In this document: piece after piece, positions 1 to 8,420 of the stretch
Position numbering within the stretch: position 1 is the stretch's first letter
Layout of the letters: every line of letters starts with the position of its first letter
The notes under the pieces: model-generated
What the model saw: the letters and a program-made list of their open reading frames with translations, nothing else
Database searches by the model: none
Told to the model about the DNA's origin: nothing
NCBI GenBank assembly: GCA_947503335.1
Contig: CANNCY010000001.1
Coordinates: forward strand, 1,154,958 to 1,218,957
DNA length: 64,000 nucleotides
Direction of reading: 5' to 3'
Source: an uncultured Pseudomonadales bacterium
GTDB lineage: Bacteria; Pseudomonadota; Gammaproteobacteria; Pseudomonadales; CANNCY01
Made by a program: the position numbers and the translations under genes

Positions 1-65
1 AACGCGGTGATTAAGATAGCGACTAGTAATTCGACCAGGGTCAATCCATGCTCATTGTGCTTCAT
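1..65 (-). CDS. gspJ: Type II secretion minor pseudopilin GspJ, N-terminal fragment
   Basis: Only the first 21 codons lie in the window; the gene runs off the left edge. They encode a short basic/polar leader ending in Gly7, then LTLVELL with Glu at +5 of the processed protein. That is the class III signal peptide cut and N-methylated by the prepilin peptidase. The ATG at 65 lies inside the end of gspI, a 14-base overlap typical of this operon. GspJ is expected to cap the pseudopilus tip with GspI and GspK. The identification rests on the leader and its place after gspI. Confidence 0.8.
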   Translation of the reverse strand, partial: MKHNEHGLTLVELLVAILITA

Positions 66-408
66 ATAGAATCACCTCATGCAATGAATTGTCTGCTTGT
101 AAGCCAACCGATATCGTAATGGCTACTAGTTCGCCCATTTCGGTAGGCTGCTCATCTATTCGCCAGTACCAACGGCGATCGGCCATTTCAAACTGGCCAG
201 ACTTTTGTTGCCACTGGCGTTCTTCAGTATAAAGCCGCCTACTTTGCACAACATAGTCTGCTGCCCATGTAGCCATCGTCTTTTCACGCGCAACAGCCGT
301 GCCTTCTACACTTTGCACCACCAGATTCATCAGCGCCGGCAATGCCGCAGCCAGTATCGCTAAAGCAACCAACACTTCGATTAATGTAAAACCACGAGAT
401 CTATTCAT
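52..408 (-). CDS. gspI: Type II secretion minor pseudopilin GspI
   Basis: A protein of 118 residues with a prepilin leader: MNRSRG, then FTLIEVLVALAIL, with Glu at +5 and one hydrophobic N-terminal helix. GspI is a minor pseudopilin that joins the GspI-J-K tip of the periplasmic pseudopilus and primes its assembly. I chose the ATG at 408, which overlaps the gspH stop (ATGAATAG), over an upstream in-frame start at 426, because the leader then has the usual length. The 3' end overlaps gspJ, so translation is probably coupled. Confidence 0.88.
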   Translation of the reverse strand: MNRSRGFTLIEVLVALAILAAALPALMNLVVQSVEGTAVAREKTMATWAADYVVQSRRLYTEERQWQQKSGQFEMADRRWYWRIDEQPTEMGELVAITISVGLQADNSLHEVILYEAQ

Positions 409-904
409 CGTCAACTCGCTCAACACTATCTAAGCCATCGCTCTGCCATGTGGTAGTGTCAGCCAACTGCAACTTGAAGGGCGTATGCCCTGTAGAAGGC
501 GTGACTACGATATCTGCGCGTGCTACTGTTAGTTTGTCTAGCTTGGTTGGTTCTATAATTTCGTTGTCAATTAGAAGATCGGCTGCGCCGTTTTCAAACA
601 CAAATTCTGTAGGAGCATCGTGGGCACAGGGGTAGGCCGACCAAAGGTTTTGGCGAAGGTTTAGTCTTAAGCTGCTAGCAACGATTTGCTCTTCGTCTTG
701 CTGCCACGAAATGCCCAAGATTTGACCACTAGTCTGTGATTCATACTGGCACTGAGCAACCCAGTCAATAAAGTCTTGCCCAGCGACCTCGTCATCACCA
801 AAGCTAGGTATACCTAGGCGTACAATACTAACCGAGGCTGCGATGATCGCTAACACTACGAGCAGTTCTATCAAACTAAACCCTCGTTCGGCCATTGCAC
901 GCAT
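401..904 (-). CDS. gspH: Type II secretion minor pseudopilin GspH
   Basis: A protein of 167 residues with leader MRAMAERG, then FSLIELLVVLAIIAAS and Glu at +5. The short leader and long hydrophobic helix are the class III (prepilin-type) signal. The rest is a low-homology globular domain of GspH size. It lies between gspG and gspI, as in canonical gsp operons, and is thought to connect the major pseudopilin shaft to the tip complex. An in-frame ATG at 895 is an alternative start that would leave a 5-residue leader. Confidence 0.85.
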   Translation of the reverse strand: MRAMAERGFSLIELLVVLAIIAASVSIVRLGIPSFGDDEVAGQDFIDWVAQCQYESQTSGQILGISWQQDEEQIVASSLRLNLRQNLWSAYPCAHDAPTEFVFENGAADLLIDNEIIEPTKLDKLTVARADIVVTPSTGHTPFKLQLADTTTWQSDGLDSVERVDDE

Positions 905-910
905 TAGGTC

Positions 911-1345
911 TTACTCGCCCCAAGCATAAATGTCGGCATCTAACCCTTCGCCACCCGCTACACCATCGGCGCCATAGCTGTACAGGTCGTACTTACGCCC
1001 CTCTTTACCGGGAGCGATATAAACATAGGGAGTACCCCAAGGGTCGACGGGCACTTCAGGCAAATAACCTTCGGCTCGAAACTTACGCGGCACTGGCGCT
1101 ACAGTAGACTTTGTAACAAGCGCTTCTAAACCTTGAGCACTAGTTGGATAGCGAGAATTATCTAATCGATACATGCTTAATGCGGTTTCGATTTGTTTGA
1201 AGCTTGATTTAGTAGCGGCTATTTTAGCTTCGTCAGCACGCCCCAAAAAATTAGGTGCAATCACGGCAACAAGCGCTGCCATAATCGCCATCACTACCAA
1301 TAGCTCGATTAAGCTAAAACCGTTTTGTTTAGATCGAGTGTTCAT
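911..1345 (-). CDS. gspG: Type II secretion major pseudopilin GspG
   Basis: A protein of 144 residues, the usual GspG length. The leader ends at Gly9, followed by FSLIELLVVMAIMAAL with Glu at +5, the site of cleavage and N-methylation by the prepilin peptidase. The C-terminal half has the conserved GspG layout: SAQGLEAL, a DPWGTPY segment and a Gly/Asp-rich end (SYGADGVAGGEG) that binds calcium in characterised homologues. It forms the shaft of the pseudopilus that pushes folded substrates through the secretin. The start directly abuts the gspF stop. Confidence 0.95.
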   Translation of the reverse strand: MNTRSKQNGFSLIELLVVMAIMAALVAVIAPNFLGRADEAKIAATKSSFKQIETALSMYRLDNSRYPTSAQGLEALVTKSTVAPVPRKFRAEGYLPEVPVDPWGTPYVYIAPGKEGRKYDLYSYGADGVAGGEGLDADIYAWGE

Positions 1346-2572
1346 TTATAACTTCACCATATTATTCATTTCGAACATCGGCATTAACACAGCGAAAACG
1401 ATCATCATGACAATGCCCCCCATTAATAAAATCATCGCAGGCTCAAGCAATGCCATAAACGCTGCAAGTTTCGTGTTTAGATCGCGCTCTTGGTGAGTCG
1501 CGGCTTTTGCAAGCATCGGCGCTAGTTCACCACTTCGCTCGCCACTACCAACCATATGTACTAACAACAGTGGAAAAACTTCGGCGTCTTGCATCGATTT
1601 AAATAGACTTGTGCCGCCTATTACTCTTTCGACTACTTGCTGGCTGGCTTTACGCATTGCCAAATTATTCATTACCTCTGACGCAATCGTCAGCGCCTCG
1701 ACTAGGTTAACGCCACTGCGCACCAAAATACTTAAAGTCGACGCAAATCTAGCACTATCAATCGACTGTATAAGCTTGCCAATCACCGGCGTGCCCAACA
1801 AGAACGCGTGCCATTTAGGTCGCATCGATTCAGATGTTAGCCAACGATTAAGACCAAAACCTAACGCACTGATCGCGATTACAAGATACGCCCAATAGGC
1901 CACCATAAAGTCACTAATGGTAATCACAACCTGCGTAAGCGTTGGCAGTTCTTGATTATTGCGAACAAACACGCCAACGATATCGGGTACCACTGACGTC
2001 ATCAAAAAACCAACAATACCCACTGCCACAATAACCAGCACGATGGGATAAACCATCGCACCCATCATCTTTTGTTGCGTATCTAAGCGGCTCTCTAAAT
2101 AGTCAGCCAGCTGCTCTAACACCTGCCCTAGCAACCCTGAACTTTCGCCCGCCTTGACCAGAGCACGATACAAACCATTGAAGCTGCCGGGCGCGATAGC
2201 CAGTGAGGCAGCAAGGCTGTGCCCTTCTACTAACTTGGCTCGCACCTTTAAAATTAAACGTTTTGTCGCCGCTTTTTCAGATTGTGCAGCTGCAGTCGCT
2301 AGCGCCTCGTCTAAGGGAACCCCTGAATCAATCAGTGTAGCCATCTGGCGCGTAAATAGCGCCAACTTTGTGCCACCCATAGGGTTGCCGACCGTGAGCG
2401 AAAACGACCCGCTATTGCCCTCTTTCGGCTCATCAGTCGCCTGCTCAACTTGCACCGGAAACAAACCACGTTCACGCAACGTTAGCCGCGCATTACGGGC
2501 GCTGTCGGCTTCGATCACGCCTTTGAGCTTTTTGCCTTTATTGTCTTTTGCAACGTAGTTAAAGGCGCTCAC
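1346..2572 (-). CDS. gspF: Type II secretion inner-membrane platform protein GspF
   Basis: A polytopic protein of 408 residues with two repeated cytoplasmic GspF domains (about 70-190 and 270-395). Each carries the family signature near its start (LFTRQMATLIDSGVPL; FASTLSILVRSGVNLVEAL). Hydrophobic segments lie near residues 170-195, 220-240 and at the C-terminus. GspF is the platform through which the GspE ATPase drives pseudopilus assembly. The ATG overlaps the last bases of gspE by four, so the genes are translationally coupled. Confidence 0.95.
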   Translation of the reverse strand: MSAFNYVAKDNKGKKLKGVIEADSARNARLTLRERGLFPVQVEQATDEPKEGNSGSFSLTVGNPMGGTKLALFTRQMATLIDSGVPLDEALATAAAQSEKAATKRLILKVRAKLVEGHSLAASLAIAPGSFNGLYRALVKAGESSGLLGQVLEQLADYLESRLDTQQKMMGAMVYPIVLVIVAVGIVGFLMTSVVPDIVGVFVRNNQELPTLTQVVITISDFMVAYWAYLVIAISALGFGLNRWLTSESMRPKWHAFLLGTPVIGKLIQSIDSARFASTLSILVRSGVNLVEALTIASEVMNNLAMRKASQQVVERVIGGTSLFKSMQDAEVFPLLLVHMVGSGERSGELAPMLAKAATHQERDLNTKLAAFMALLEPAMILLMGGIVMMIVFAVLMPMFEMNNMVKL

Positions 2573-4035
2573 ATTGGCCCCTCTTCGATGACACGAGCCA
2601 CCTCAGCAACCGTCGTTTCACTTGATAGCACTGCGTCGATACCGCTGGCCGAAATAGGCTGGGCGAGCTTTGCAGCATACTCTGCAATCATTTGTTGCGA
2701 CGCACTATCATGAATCATCTTGCGAAGCTCGTCATCGACAGGCACCAATTCATAAATCGCTTTACGCCCTTTGTAGCCAGTGTGATTGCAGCGATCACAA
2801 CCGTCGCCCTGAACTAGCTTTAGTTCAGCATCGTCAGGCACGCCTAACCAAAGTTTTTCGCTACTGGTAGCATCGCGTTCTTGCGCACAGTGCTGGCAAT
2901 TTACTCGCACTAGTCGCTGAGCCATTACGCCAATCATCGAACTGGCTAGCAAAAATGGTTCTAGCCCCATATCTACCAATCGGTTAATCGCCCCAACGGC
3001 AGAGTTTGTATGCAACGTAGATAGAACCAAGTGGCCGGTCAAACTGGCCTGTACGGCAATCTCAGCGGTTTCGGCATCACGAATTTCGCCCACCATCACG
3101 ACATCGGGGTCTTGTCGCAAAATAGCGCGCAACCCTGCAGCGAAAGTCATACCTACCTTTTGATTAACCTGTGTCTGGCCAATACCTGGTAATACGTATT
3201 CAACAGGGTCTTCGATGGTCATGATGTTGCGACCAGGCTGATTTATTTGGCTCAAGCCCGCATACAGTGTTGTGGTTTTACCCGAGCCTGTAGGCCCGGT
3301 TACCAATACAATACCGTGTGGGCGAGCTAATAACTCTTTAAAACGCTGATCAACCTGCTGAGGCATATTAAGCTGCGCCAATGAAAGCTGGCTACTTTGC
3401 TTATCTAGAATACGCAACACTACTCGCTCGCCAAAGGTTGAAGGCAAGGTAGACACACGCAGATCGATCGCGTGACCAGCAACCTTCACTGAAATTCGCC
3501 CATCTTGAGGAATGCGCTTTTCAGCGATATCTAACTTAGCCATTACCTTTAATCGCGAAACCAATAGCGGCGCGAGTACCCGCTTGGGCGACAACACCTC
3601 GGTCAGTACGCCGTCCACTCTAAAACGCACTACAAGCTTATCTTCAAAGGTTTCTACGTGAACATCTGACGCCTTGACGGTAATCGCCTGATTCAATATC
3701 GCGTTTATTAAACGAATCACTGGCGCATCATCGTCGCTTGCCATCAGCTCTTCTACATCAGGCATTGCATCGATTAAGGATACTAAATCGGTATCATCAC
3801 CCATGTCTTCAGCCATCTGCTCGGCTGTTGTGTCGTTCTCTTGATAATGCTTGGTTAAGCGTTGTTGAAACTGCCCTGATACTACCGGCTCGAAACGAGA
3901 CACTTGGTGCCCCAACCGCAAGGCCTCGGCGAGCGCAACACGACTTAACGGCTCAGCGTATACAAGCACTGTATCTTCGGCATCAGACTCTACAAAGCAC
4001 TGATGCCGCTCAGCAAAGTGATAGTTAAAGCTCAT
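2569..4035 (-). CDS. gspE: Type II secretion ATPase GspE
   Basis: A cytoplasmic secretion ATPase of 488 residues. The Walker A motif GPTGSGKT is at about 247-254, followed by an Asp box (IEDPVEY), Walker B (DPDVVMVGEIRDAETA) and His box (TGHLVLSTLHTN). A zinc-binding pair of CxxC motifs (CQHC and CDRC) lies in the C-terminal third, as in typical GspE proteins. The N-terminal region is the GspL-binding domain. It powers pseudopilus extension and lies two bases after gspD in the same operon. Confidence 0.97.
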   Translation of the reverse strand: MSFNYHFAERHQCFVESDAEDTVLVYAEPLSRVALAEALRLGHQVSRFEPVVSGQFQQRLTKHYQENDTTAEQMAEDMGDDTDLVSLIDAMPDVEELMASDDDAPVIRLINAILNQAITVKASDVHVETFEDKLVVRFRVDGVLTEVLSPKRVLAPLLVSRLKVMAKLDIAEKRIPQDGRISVKVAGHAIDLRVSTLPSTFGERVVLRILDKQSSQLSLAQLNMPQQVDQRFKELLARPHGIVLVTGPTGSGKTTTLYAGLSQINQPGRNIMTIEDPVEYVLPGIGQTQVNQKVGMTFAAGLRAILRQDPDVVMVGEIRDAETAEIAVQASLTGHLVLSTLHTNSAVGAINRLVDMGLEPFLLASSMIGVMAQRLVRVNCQHCAQERDATSSEKLWLGVPDDAELKLVQGDGCDRCNHTGYKGRKAIYELVPVDDELRKMIHDSASQQMIAEYAAKLAQPISASGIDAVLSSETTVAEVARVIEEGPM

Positions 4036-4037
4036 GC

Positions 4038-6008
4038 TTAGTCTCGCTCGACTAATGGATTAGCAGGCGCATCGGTTATCACAGGTTGCTTCTGCTTATC
4101 TAAAAACTGAGGTGTTAACGGCGGCAAATCTAACTGACTGTTGCGAATATCTTCGTAGCGATGCATTGAGGCGTCTCGAACCTTGCCTGGCTCATCTAAA
4201 ATAGTCGCGCGAATAAAGACCACTAGATTAGTCTTTACAACTCTGTTGCCCTCTGAACGAAATAGGTGCCCCATAATAGGGATATCCCCTAACAGGGGTA
4301 CCTTTTGCTCATAAGACTGCACGTCATCTTGTATTAAGCCACCCAATACAACAATCTCGCCATTGTTAGCCATTATCTGAGTTGCAATGTTTCTTGTGTT
4401 GGTGATGATATCTGATGCATCTACCGAGGCTGTACCTGACAAGCTAGATACCTCTTGCTCGATGTCTAGCATGATACGATCTTGGTCATTAACTCGAGGT
4501 GTGACCGTAAGCTTAATGCCCACCTCTTCGCGTTGAATCGTCTGAAACGGGTTGTTTGGATTAGAGCCTGAGCCTTGGCTCGTATACGAGCCCGTCACAA
4601 ACGGAACGTTTTGCCCGACCGAAATACTGGCTTCACGATTATCGACGGTCATCACGCTAGGCGTAGAAAGAATGTTTGCTCCAGTGTTATCTTGCAGCGC
4701 GTTGATCAACACGTTGAAGTTTACGTCGCCCGAAATACCGCCGATACCAATAGTTTGACCATTAACCGAGCTAAGCGCCTGACCTAAACCTGGCACATCT
4801 GGGTCACCACTACCGTCACCAACGATACCACCCGTAATCGCACCGATATTGGCTTGCGAGCCGCTATTAGCTGACGAGCCATAGACGCCGCTATCGGTGT
4901 TAGCAAACAGCCACTGCACACCCAGTTCTTTCTCGGCACCCTCTTGAAGCTCTACGATAATTGCTTCAACCAATACCTGAGTTCGCGGGGTATCTAACTG
5001 AGAAGCTAAACTAGTTAACGTTGATAACGCACTGGGCTCGCCAGATAGCATTAGCGAGTTTGTTTGCTCATCAACATCGACTTTGGTAGTACCTTCGCCA
5101 CCTAATTGAGACGCGATATTCTGTAACGCTGTCGCAATAGACTTGGCATCTGCGTACTGCAGCACTAATACGCGCGACGAACTTTCGGCCATGACGGGGC
5201 TGTCTAGGCGCTGTACCAATTGACGTACACGCTTACGTGATAGCAGATCACCACTAACCAACAATCGATTGGCGCGGCTATCGGCAACCACGTTAGCTAC
5301 TTTCAATCCCTTTGTATTTTCGCCGTCACCTAACAGAACTTTTTTAACAAGCTCTGCCATAGCCTCGGCGCCTGCATGGCGTAAAGGTATTACCTCTGAC
5401 TCGCCTAAGGCATTGTTATCGAAGGCCGCAACCAGCTGCCTAATACGTTCGGCATTGGCTGCGGTATCGGTAATCACAATCGAATTGCTAGGCTCATAGG
5501 CTGCCAAGTGCGACTCTTGCGGAACCAAGGGTCGTAACACCGGCAATAACTGCACCGCAGAAACATTGGTGACAGGAATCACCTGAGTGACCAAAGCCGC
5601 CGACCATGAATCATTCTTACCCCCCCTACCTGCTACAGTGACAGGTATCGACGCCGTGCGTGTTTCGTTCTTTGGCACTACCCTTACGATGCCGCCAGAT
5701 TCGATGGCTACAAAATTATGTACGTCTAACACCGACAAAAACAATTCGTATAGTTCGTCAGGGCTTAGCGCATCCTCAGATACCACCATCACTCGCCCCT
5801 TTACCATGGGGTCTACAACGATCGTTTTACCTGTTATCTCGCTGACAAAACCGATAACTTCTTTAATATCGGTATCTCTAAAGTTGACTAGCAACTCTTG
5901 AGAAAAAGTAGTCGCGCTTATTGTCATAAGTGCGCCGGCAATGCCACAGGCCAACTGTTTTTTTAAAGCCATTGTTTTTTTGTCTTCTGTTATCATCGCA
6001 ATTGCCAT
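4038..6008 (-). CDS. gspD: Type II secretion outer-membrane secretin GspD
   Basis: A secretin of 656 residues with a signal peptide ending near TTFSQ. N0 (LLVNFRDTDIKEVIGFV) and the N1-N3 repeats follow, then the C-terminal secretin domain with VPLLGDIPIMGHLF and the S-domain. It forms the outer-membrane channel of the type II system. The ATG at 6008 overlaps the gspC stop (TAATG). An in-frame ATG at 5972 would give a more standard signal peptide (MALKKQ), so the true start is uncertain by 12 codons. A Ser/Gly/Asn-rich stretch in the C-terminal half is the gate-region insert. Confidence 0.95.
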   Translation of the reverse strand: MAIAMITEDKKTMALKKQLACGIAGALMTISATTFSQELLVNFRDTDIKEVIGFVSEITGKTIVVDPMVKGRVMVVSEDALSPDELYELFLSVLDVHNFVAIESGGIVRVVPKNETRTASIPVTVAGRGGKNDSWSAALVTQVIPVTNVSAVQLLPVLRPLVPQESHLAAYEPSNSIVITDTAANAERIRQLVAAFDNNALGESEVIPLRHAGAEAMAELVKKVLLGDGENTKGLKVANVVADSRANRLLVSGDLLSRKRVRQLVQRLDSPVMAESSSRVLVLQYADAKSIATALQNIASQLGGEGTTKVDVDEQTNSLMLSGEPSALSTLTSLASQLDTPRTQVLVEAIIVELQEGAEKELGVQWLFANTDSGVYGSSANSGSQANIGAITGGIVGDGSGDPDVPGLGQALSSVNGQTIGIGGISGDVNFNVLINALQDNTGANILSTPSVMTVDNREASISVGQNVPFVTGSYTSQGSGSNPNNPFQTIQREEVGIKLTVTPRVNDQDRIMLDIEQEVSSLSGTASVDASDIITNTRNIATQIMANNGEIVVLGGLIQDDVQSYEQKVPLLGDIPIMGHLFRSEGNRVVKTNLVVFIRATILDEPGKVRDASMHRYEDIRNSQLDLPPLTPQFLDKQKQPVITDAPANPLVERD

Positions 6009-6868
6009 TAATTTGTAAGCTGTGCAGCGGTTACATCAACCATCTGCAATTGCCCGTTTCGTCTTACTGATAAGCGAACAGGTTTATTGTTGTTTATAAG
6101 CTGCGAAAGCTGGGCAGGGTTAGTTTGTAAGGATACGGCCTGGCCATTCACAGCAACAAGCTCGTCGCCCTCTTTCAAGCCTACCTTAGCAAATAGATTA
6201 CGTGCCTTGTCGTTAGCAGCCCCGATTCGAACACCCGCCAACTGAGTGCCGTTTAAAACCGGCGCTAGCGTAATAGACTGAATCATTTCATCAATTGAAT
6301 CTTTGTTTGGCGAGTTTGTCTGCGAAACTGTTTTCGCCTCGATCTCGGAGTCTTTATCTAACACTAAACGCTCGAGCTTGCCGTTGTTGCTAATAACTAC
6401 TTCAGTGGGATGTACCTCTTGTAGTAGAACACGACCCCGAACAGGAATCGCTTCGCCAACAGAGACTAGATGTTGTTTGTTAGATACAACGACGATTGCA
6501 TGCCCTTGCCCTTGCTGAGACTCGCTCATGATGGCCGACAGAGTTATGTTTAATCGCGACTTTGCCAGCTGGGCTCTTGATGAAGACGCTACGTCGGCAG
6601 GCTTGATATCAACGGTTGGCTTACTGGTGCCCCGAAACAACTGCAATGCTTTTAGGCGTGTGGTATCTGGGCCTTTTGCTTGGTCAACCTCGGCAACAAC
6701 AGGCGCCGTACTGGGTACAACGGCAGGTGCAGCAACAATCCAAAATAGTGTTGCCACTCGCCACGCAGTCGCTATTACAACTAGGCAAAGCAGCAACGTA
6801 ACGATCAATCTTTTATTTGAGGATACACCCAATTTCAACTGTTGCAGCAAGATGCTGGCCCCCTTCAC
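6008..6868 (-). CDS. gspC: Type II secretion inner-membrane protein GspC
   Basis: A bitopic protein of 286 residues. It has a short cytoplasmic N-terminus, one membrane helix at about 18-45, a Pro/Ala-rich linker, the periplasmic homology region (about 75-175, contacting the GspD N0 domain) and a C-terminal PDZ domain (about 195-286, including LKEGDELVAVNGQ). GspC couples the inner-membrane platform to the secretin and helps select substrates. It is the first gene of the leftward gsp operon. Confidence 0.93.
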   Translation of the reverse strand: MKGASILLQQLKLGVSSNKRLIVTLLLCLVVIATAWRVATLFWIVAAPAVVPSTAPVVAEVDQAKGPDTTRLKALQLFRGTSKPTVDIKPADVASSSRAQLAKSRLNITLSAIMSESQQGQGHAIVVVSNKQHLVSVGEAIPVRGRVLLQEVHPTEVVISNNGKLERLVLDKDSEIEAKTVSQTNSPNKDSIDEMIQSITLAPVLNGTQLAGVRIGAANDKARNLFAKVGLKEGDELVAVNGQAVSLQTNPAQLSQLINNNKPVRLSVRRNGQLQMVDVTAAQLTN

Positions 6869-7111
6869 TAAATGAGCTTTGATTATTCTTGTAAGCCCAT
6901 TTATACAAATTTATCTGCGAATTATATCAGTTTTCTCGTTCAGATAGCTCGCCTGCGCAGTAAGTTTTAAACAATAGAGTACAATTATGTAGCAAATAAG
7001 GCTTGCGCTAATCACTGGCCTCTAGTTTTGTTTCAAATAATGGCAGGGTACACACCAACTGACAATGCCCCTATACTGTTGCTTCCACAACTAACACAGC
7101 ATCCTAGATTA
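6869..7111. promoter_or_regulatory. Divergent intergenic region of gspC and the antiporter gene
   Basis: About 240 bases separating two divergent transcription units. It is AT-rich around 6890-6930 and must hold the gsp operon promoter, but I see no palindrome, convincing sigma-70 pair or riboswitch-like fold in it. Part of it (from 7028 or 7040) may be coding if the antiporter uses an upstream start. Confidence 0.4.
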
Positions 7112-8407
7112 ATGACAACTGCTCGCGCTGCCGCTATCTCGCCCTTATTGCTATTCATTCTTTTGTTCGTGGGCACAGGTGCCTACTTTAATTATCTAGG
7201 CGTCGAGTTCGCCTTTTACCAACTACCTGCGCCCGTAGCGATTATCCCTGCCATTATGCTAGCTATCTTTCTTGCAAAAGAGCCTTTGAATGATGCGATC
7301 GAGCGCCTCATGCGCGGCATAGGCCAACCCACCGTTGTAGCGATGTGCTTGATTTATTTACTTGCCGGAGCCTTTGCTTCAGTCGCCACCAGCATGGGAG
7401 CAGTCGACGCTACGGTAAACCTAGGGGTCACGCTTATTCCAAGTAGCTTAATTTTGCCGGGTGTATTTATTGTTAGCGGTATCATCGCCACCGCCATGGG
7501 CACATCAATGGGCACCATTGGCGCGGTAGCCCCAGTGGCACTAGCCTTAGCTCAAGCGACGGGCATTGACCCCATCTGGATGGCAGGCTCAGTGCTATCA
7601 GGGGCGATCTTTGGTGACAACCTCTCTATTATCTCAGACACCACTATCGCAGCCACACGCACGCAAGGCTGCGAAATGCGCGACAAGTTTAAAGAAAACG
7701 TAAAGATGGCGTTACCCGCGGCCTTAATTGCTGCGATCGTTTTTTATCTGCTAGCTAGCGGCAGTGAGCAAGCCCCTACCGAACCCCTTGATATCATCAA
7801 AACCTTGCCCTACTTCGCGATTCTAATTATGGCGTTGATGGGTATTAACGTCTTTGTGGTTCTGACCTGCGGCACTCTATTTGCCGCAGCTGTTGCCTTT
7901 GCTACCATTGACTACAGCATGTTGCAATGGTCTAAAGACATCTACAAAGGTTTTACCAACATGCAAGAGATCTTTTTGCTCTCGATGCTAATCGGTGGGC
8001 TAGGTGCACTAATGCAACATCAAGGCGGGCTCGCATTTGTCGAGCAATCAGTGCTTAAGATGACCTCCAAACTGGGCGCAGCGGGCAAACGTGGGGGCGA
8101 ACTTGCCATTGCTGGGCTTGTCGCACTAACCAATCTGTGTACTGCCAATAACACCGTAGCCATTTTAGTTGCTTCAGACGTCGCCAAACATATCGCGAAC
8201 GATCGCGAGATTACGCCGCGCCGCTCGGCCAGCTTATTAGATATCTTTTCGTGTATCGTGCAGGGGTTAATCCCTTGGGGGGCTCAGATGTTGCTGTTGG
8301 GCTCAATCTTTGCTATCTCGCCCATCAGCATTGTTGGCGTCTCGATTTACCCAATGATACTGGCTATCGTCGCGACACTCTTTGTAGTGCTTAGAAAACA
8401 GGCCTAA
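7112..8407 (+). CDS. NhaC-family Na+/H+ antiporter-like membrane transporter
   Basis: An integral membrane protein of 431 residues with about 10-12 hydrophobic segments. It has NhaC/ion-transporter features: repeated small-residue segments (TAMGTSMGTIGAVAPVALAL) and a polar motif within the membrane (GAIFGDNLSIISDTTIAAT). This family exchanges sodium for protons, or sometimes dicarboxylates or amino acids. I chose the ATG at 7112, just before the first membrane segment. A TTG at 7028 and an ATG at 7040 would add a non-hydrophobic N-terminus. The substrate cannot be assigned. Confidence 0.8.
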   Translation: MTTARAAAISPLLLFILLFVGTGAYFNYLGVEFAFYQLPAPVAIIPAIMLAIFLAKEPLNDAIERLMRGIGQPTVVAMCLIYLLAGAFASVATSMGAVDATVNLGVTLIPSSLILPGVFIVSGIIATAMGTSMGTIGAVAPVALALAQATGIDPIWMAGSVLSGAIFGDNLSIISDTTIAATRTQGCEMRDKFKENVKMALPAALIAAIVFYLLASGSEQAPTEPLDIIKTLPYFAILIMALMGINVFVVLTCGTLFAAAVAFATIDYSMLQWSKDIYKGFTNMQEIFLLSMLIGGLGALMQHQGGLAFVEQSVLKMTSKLGAAGKRGGELAIAGLVALTNLCTANNTVAILVASDVAKHIANDREITPRRSASLLDIFSCIVQGLIPWGAQMLLLGSIFAISPISIVGVSIYPMILAIVATLFVVLRKQA

Positions 8408-8416
8408 CGGCCTGTT
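8397..8416. terminator. Convergent hairpin between antiporter and peptidase genes
   Basis: The inverted repeat AACAGGCC / GGCCTGTT has a 4-base loop that contains the antiporter stop codon. It sits between convergent genes and could end transcription from both sides. No long T-run follows on either strand, so termination would be weak. Confidence 0.5.
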
Positions 8417-8420
8417 CAAA

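Noticed and set aside
2154-2558. Open frame of 134 codons opposite gspF
   Set aside because: The opposite strand encodes conserved GspF sequence; the frame is Ser/Arg-rich and has no family features.
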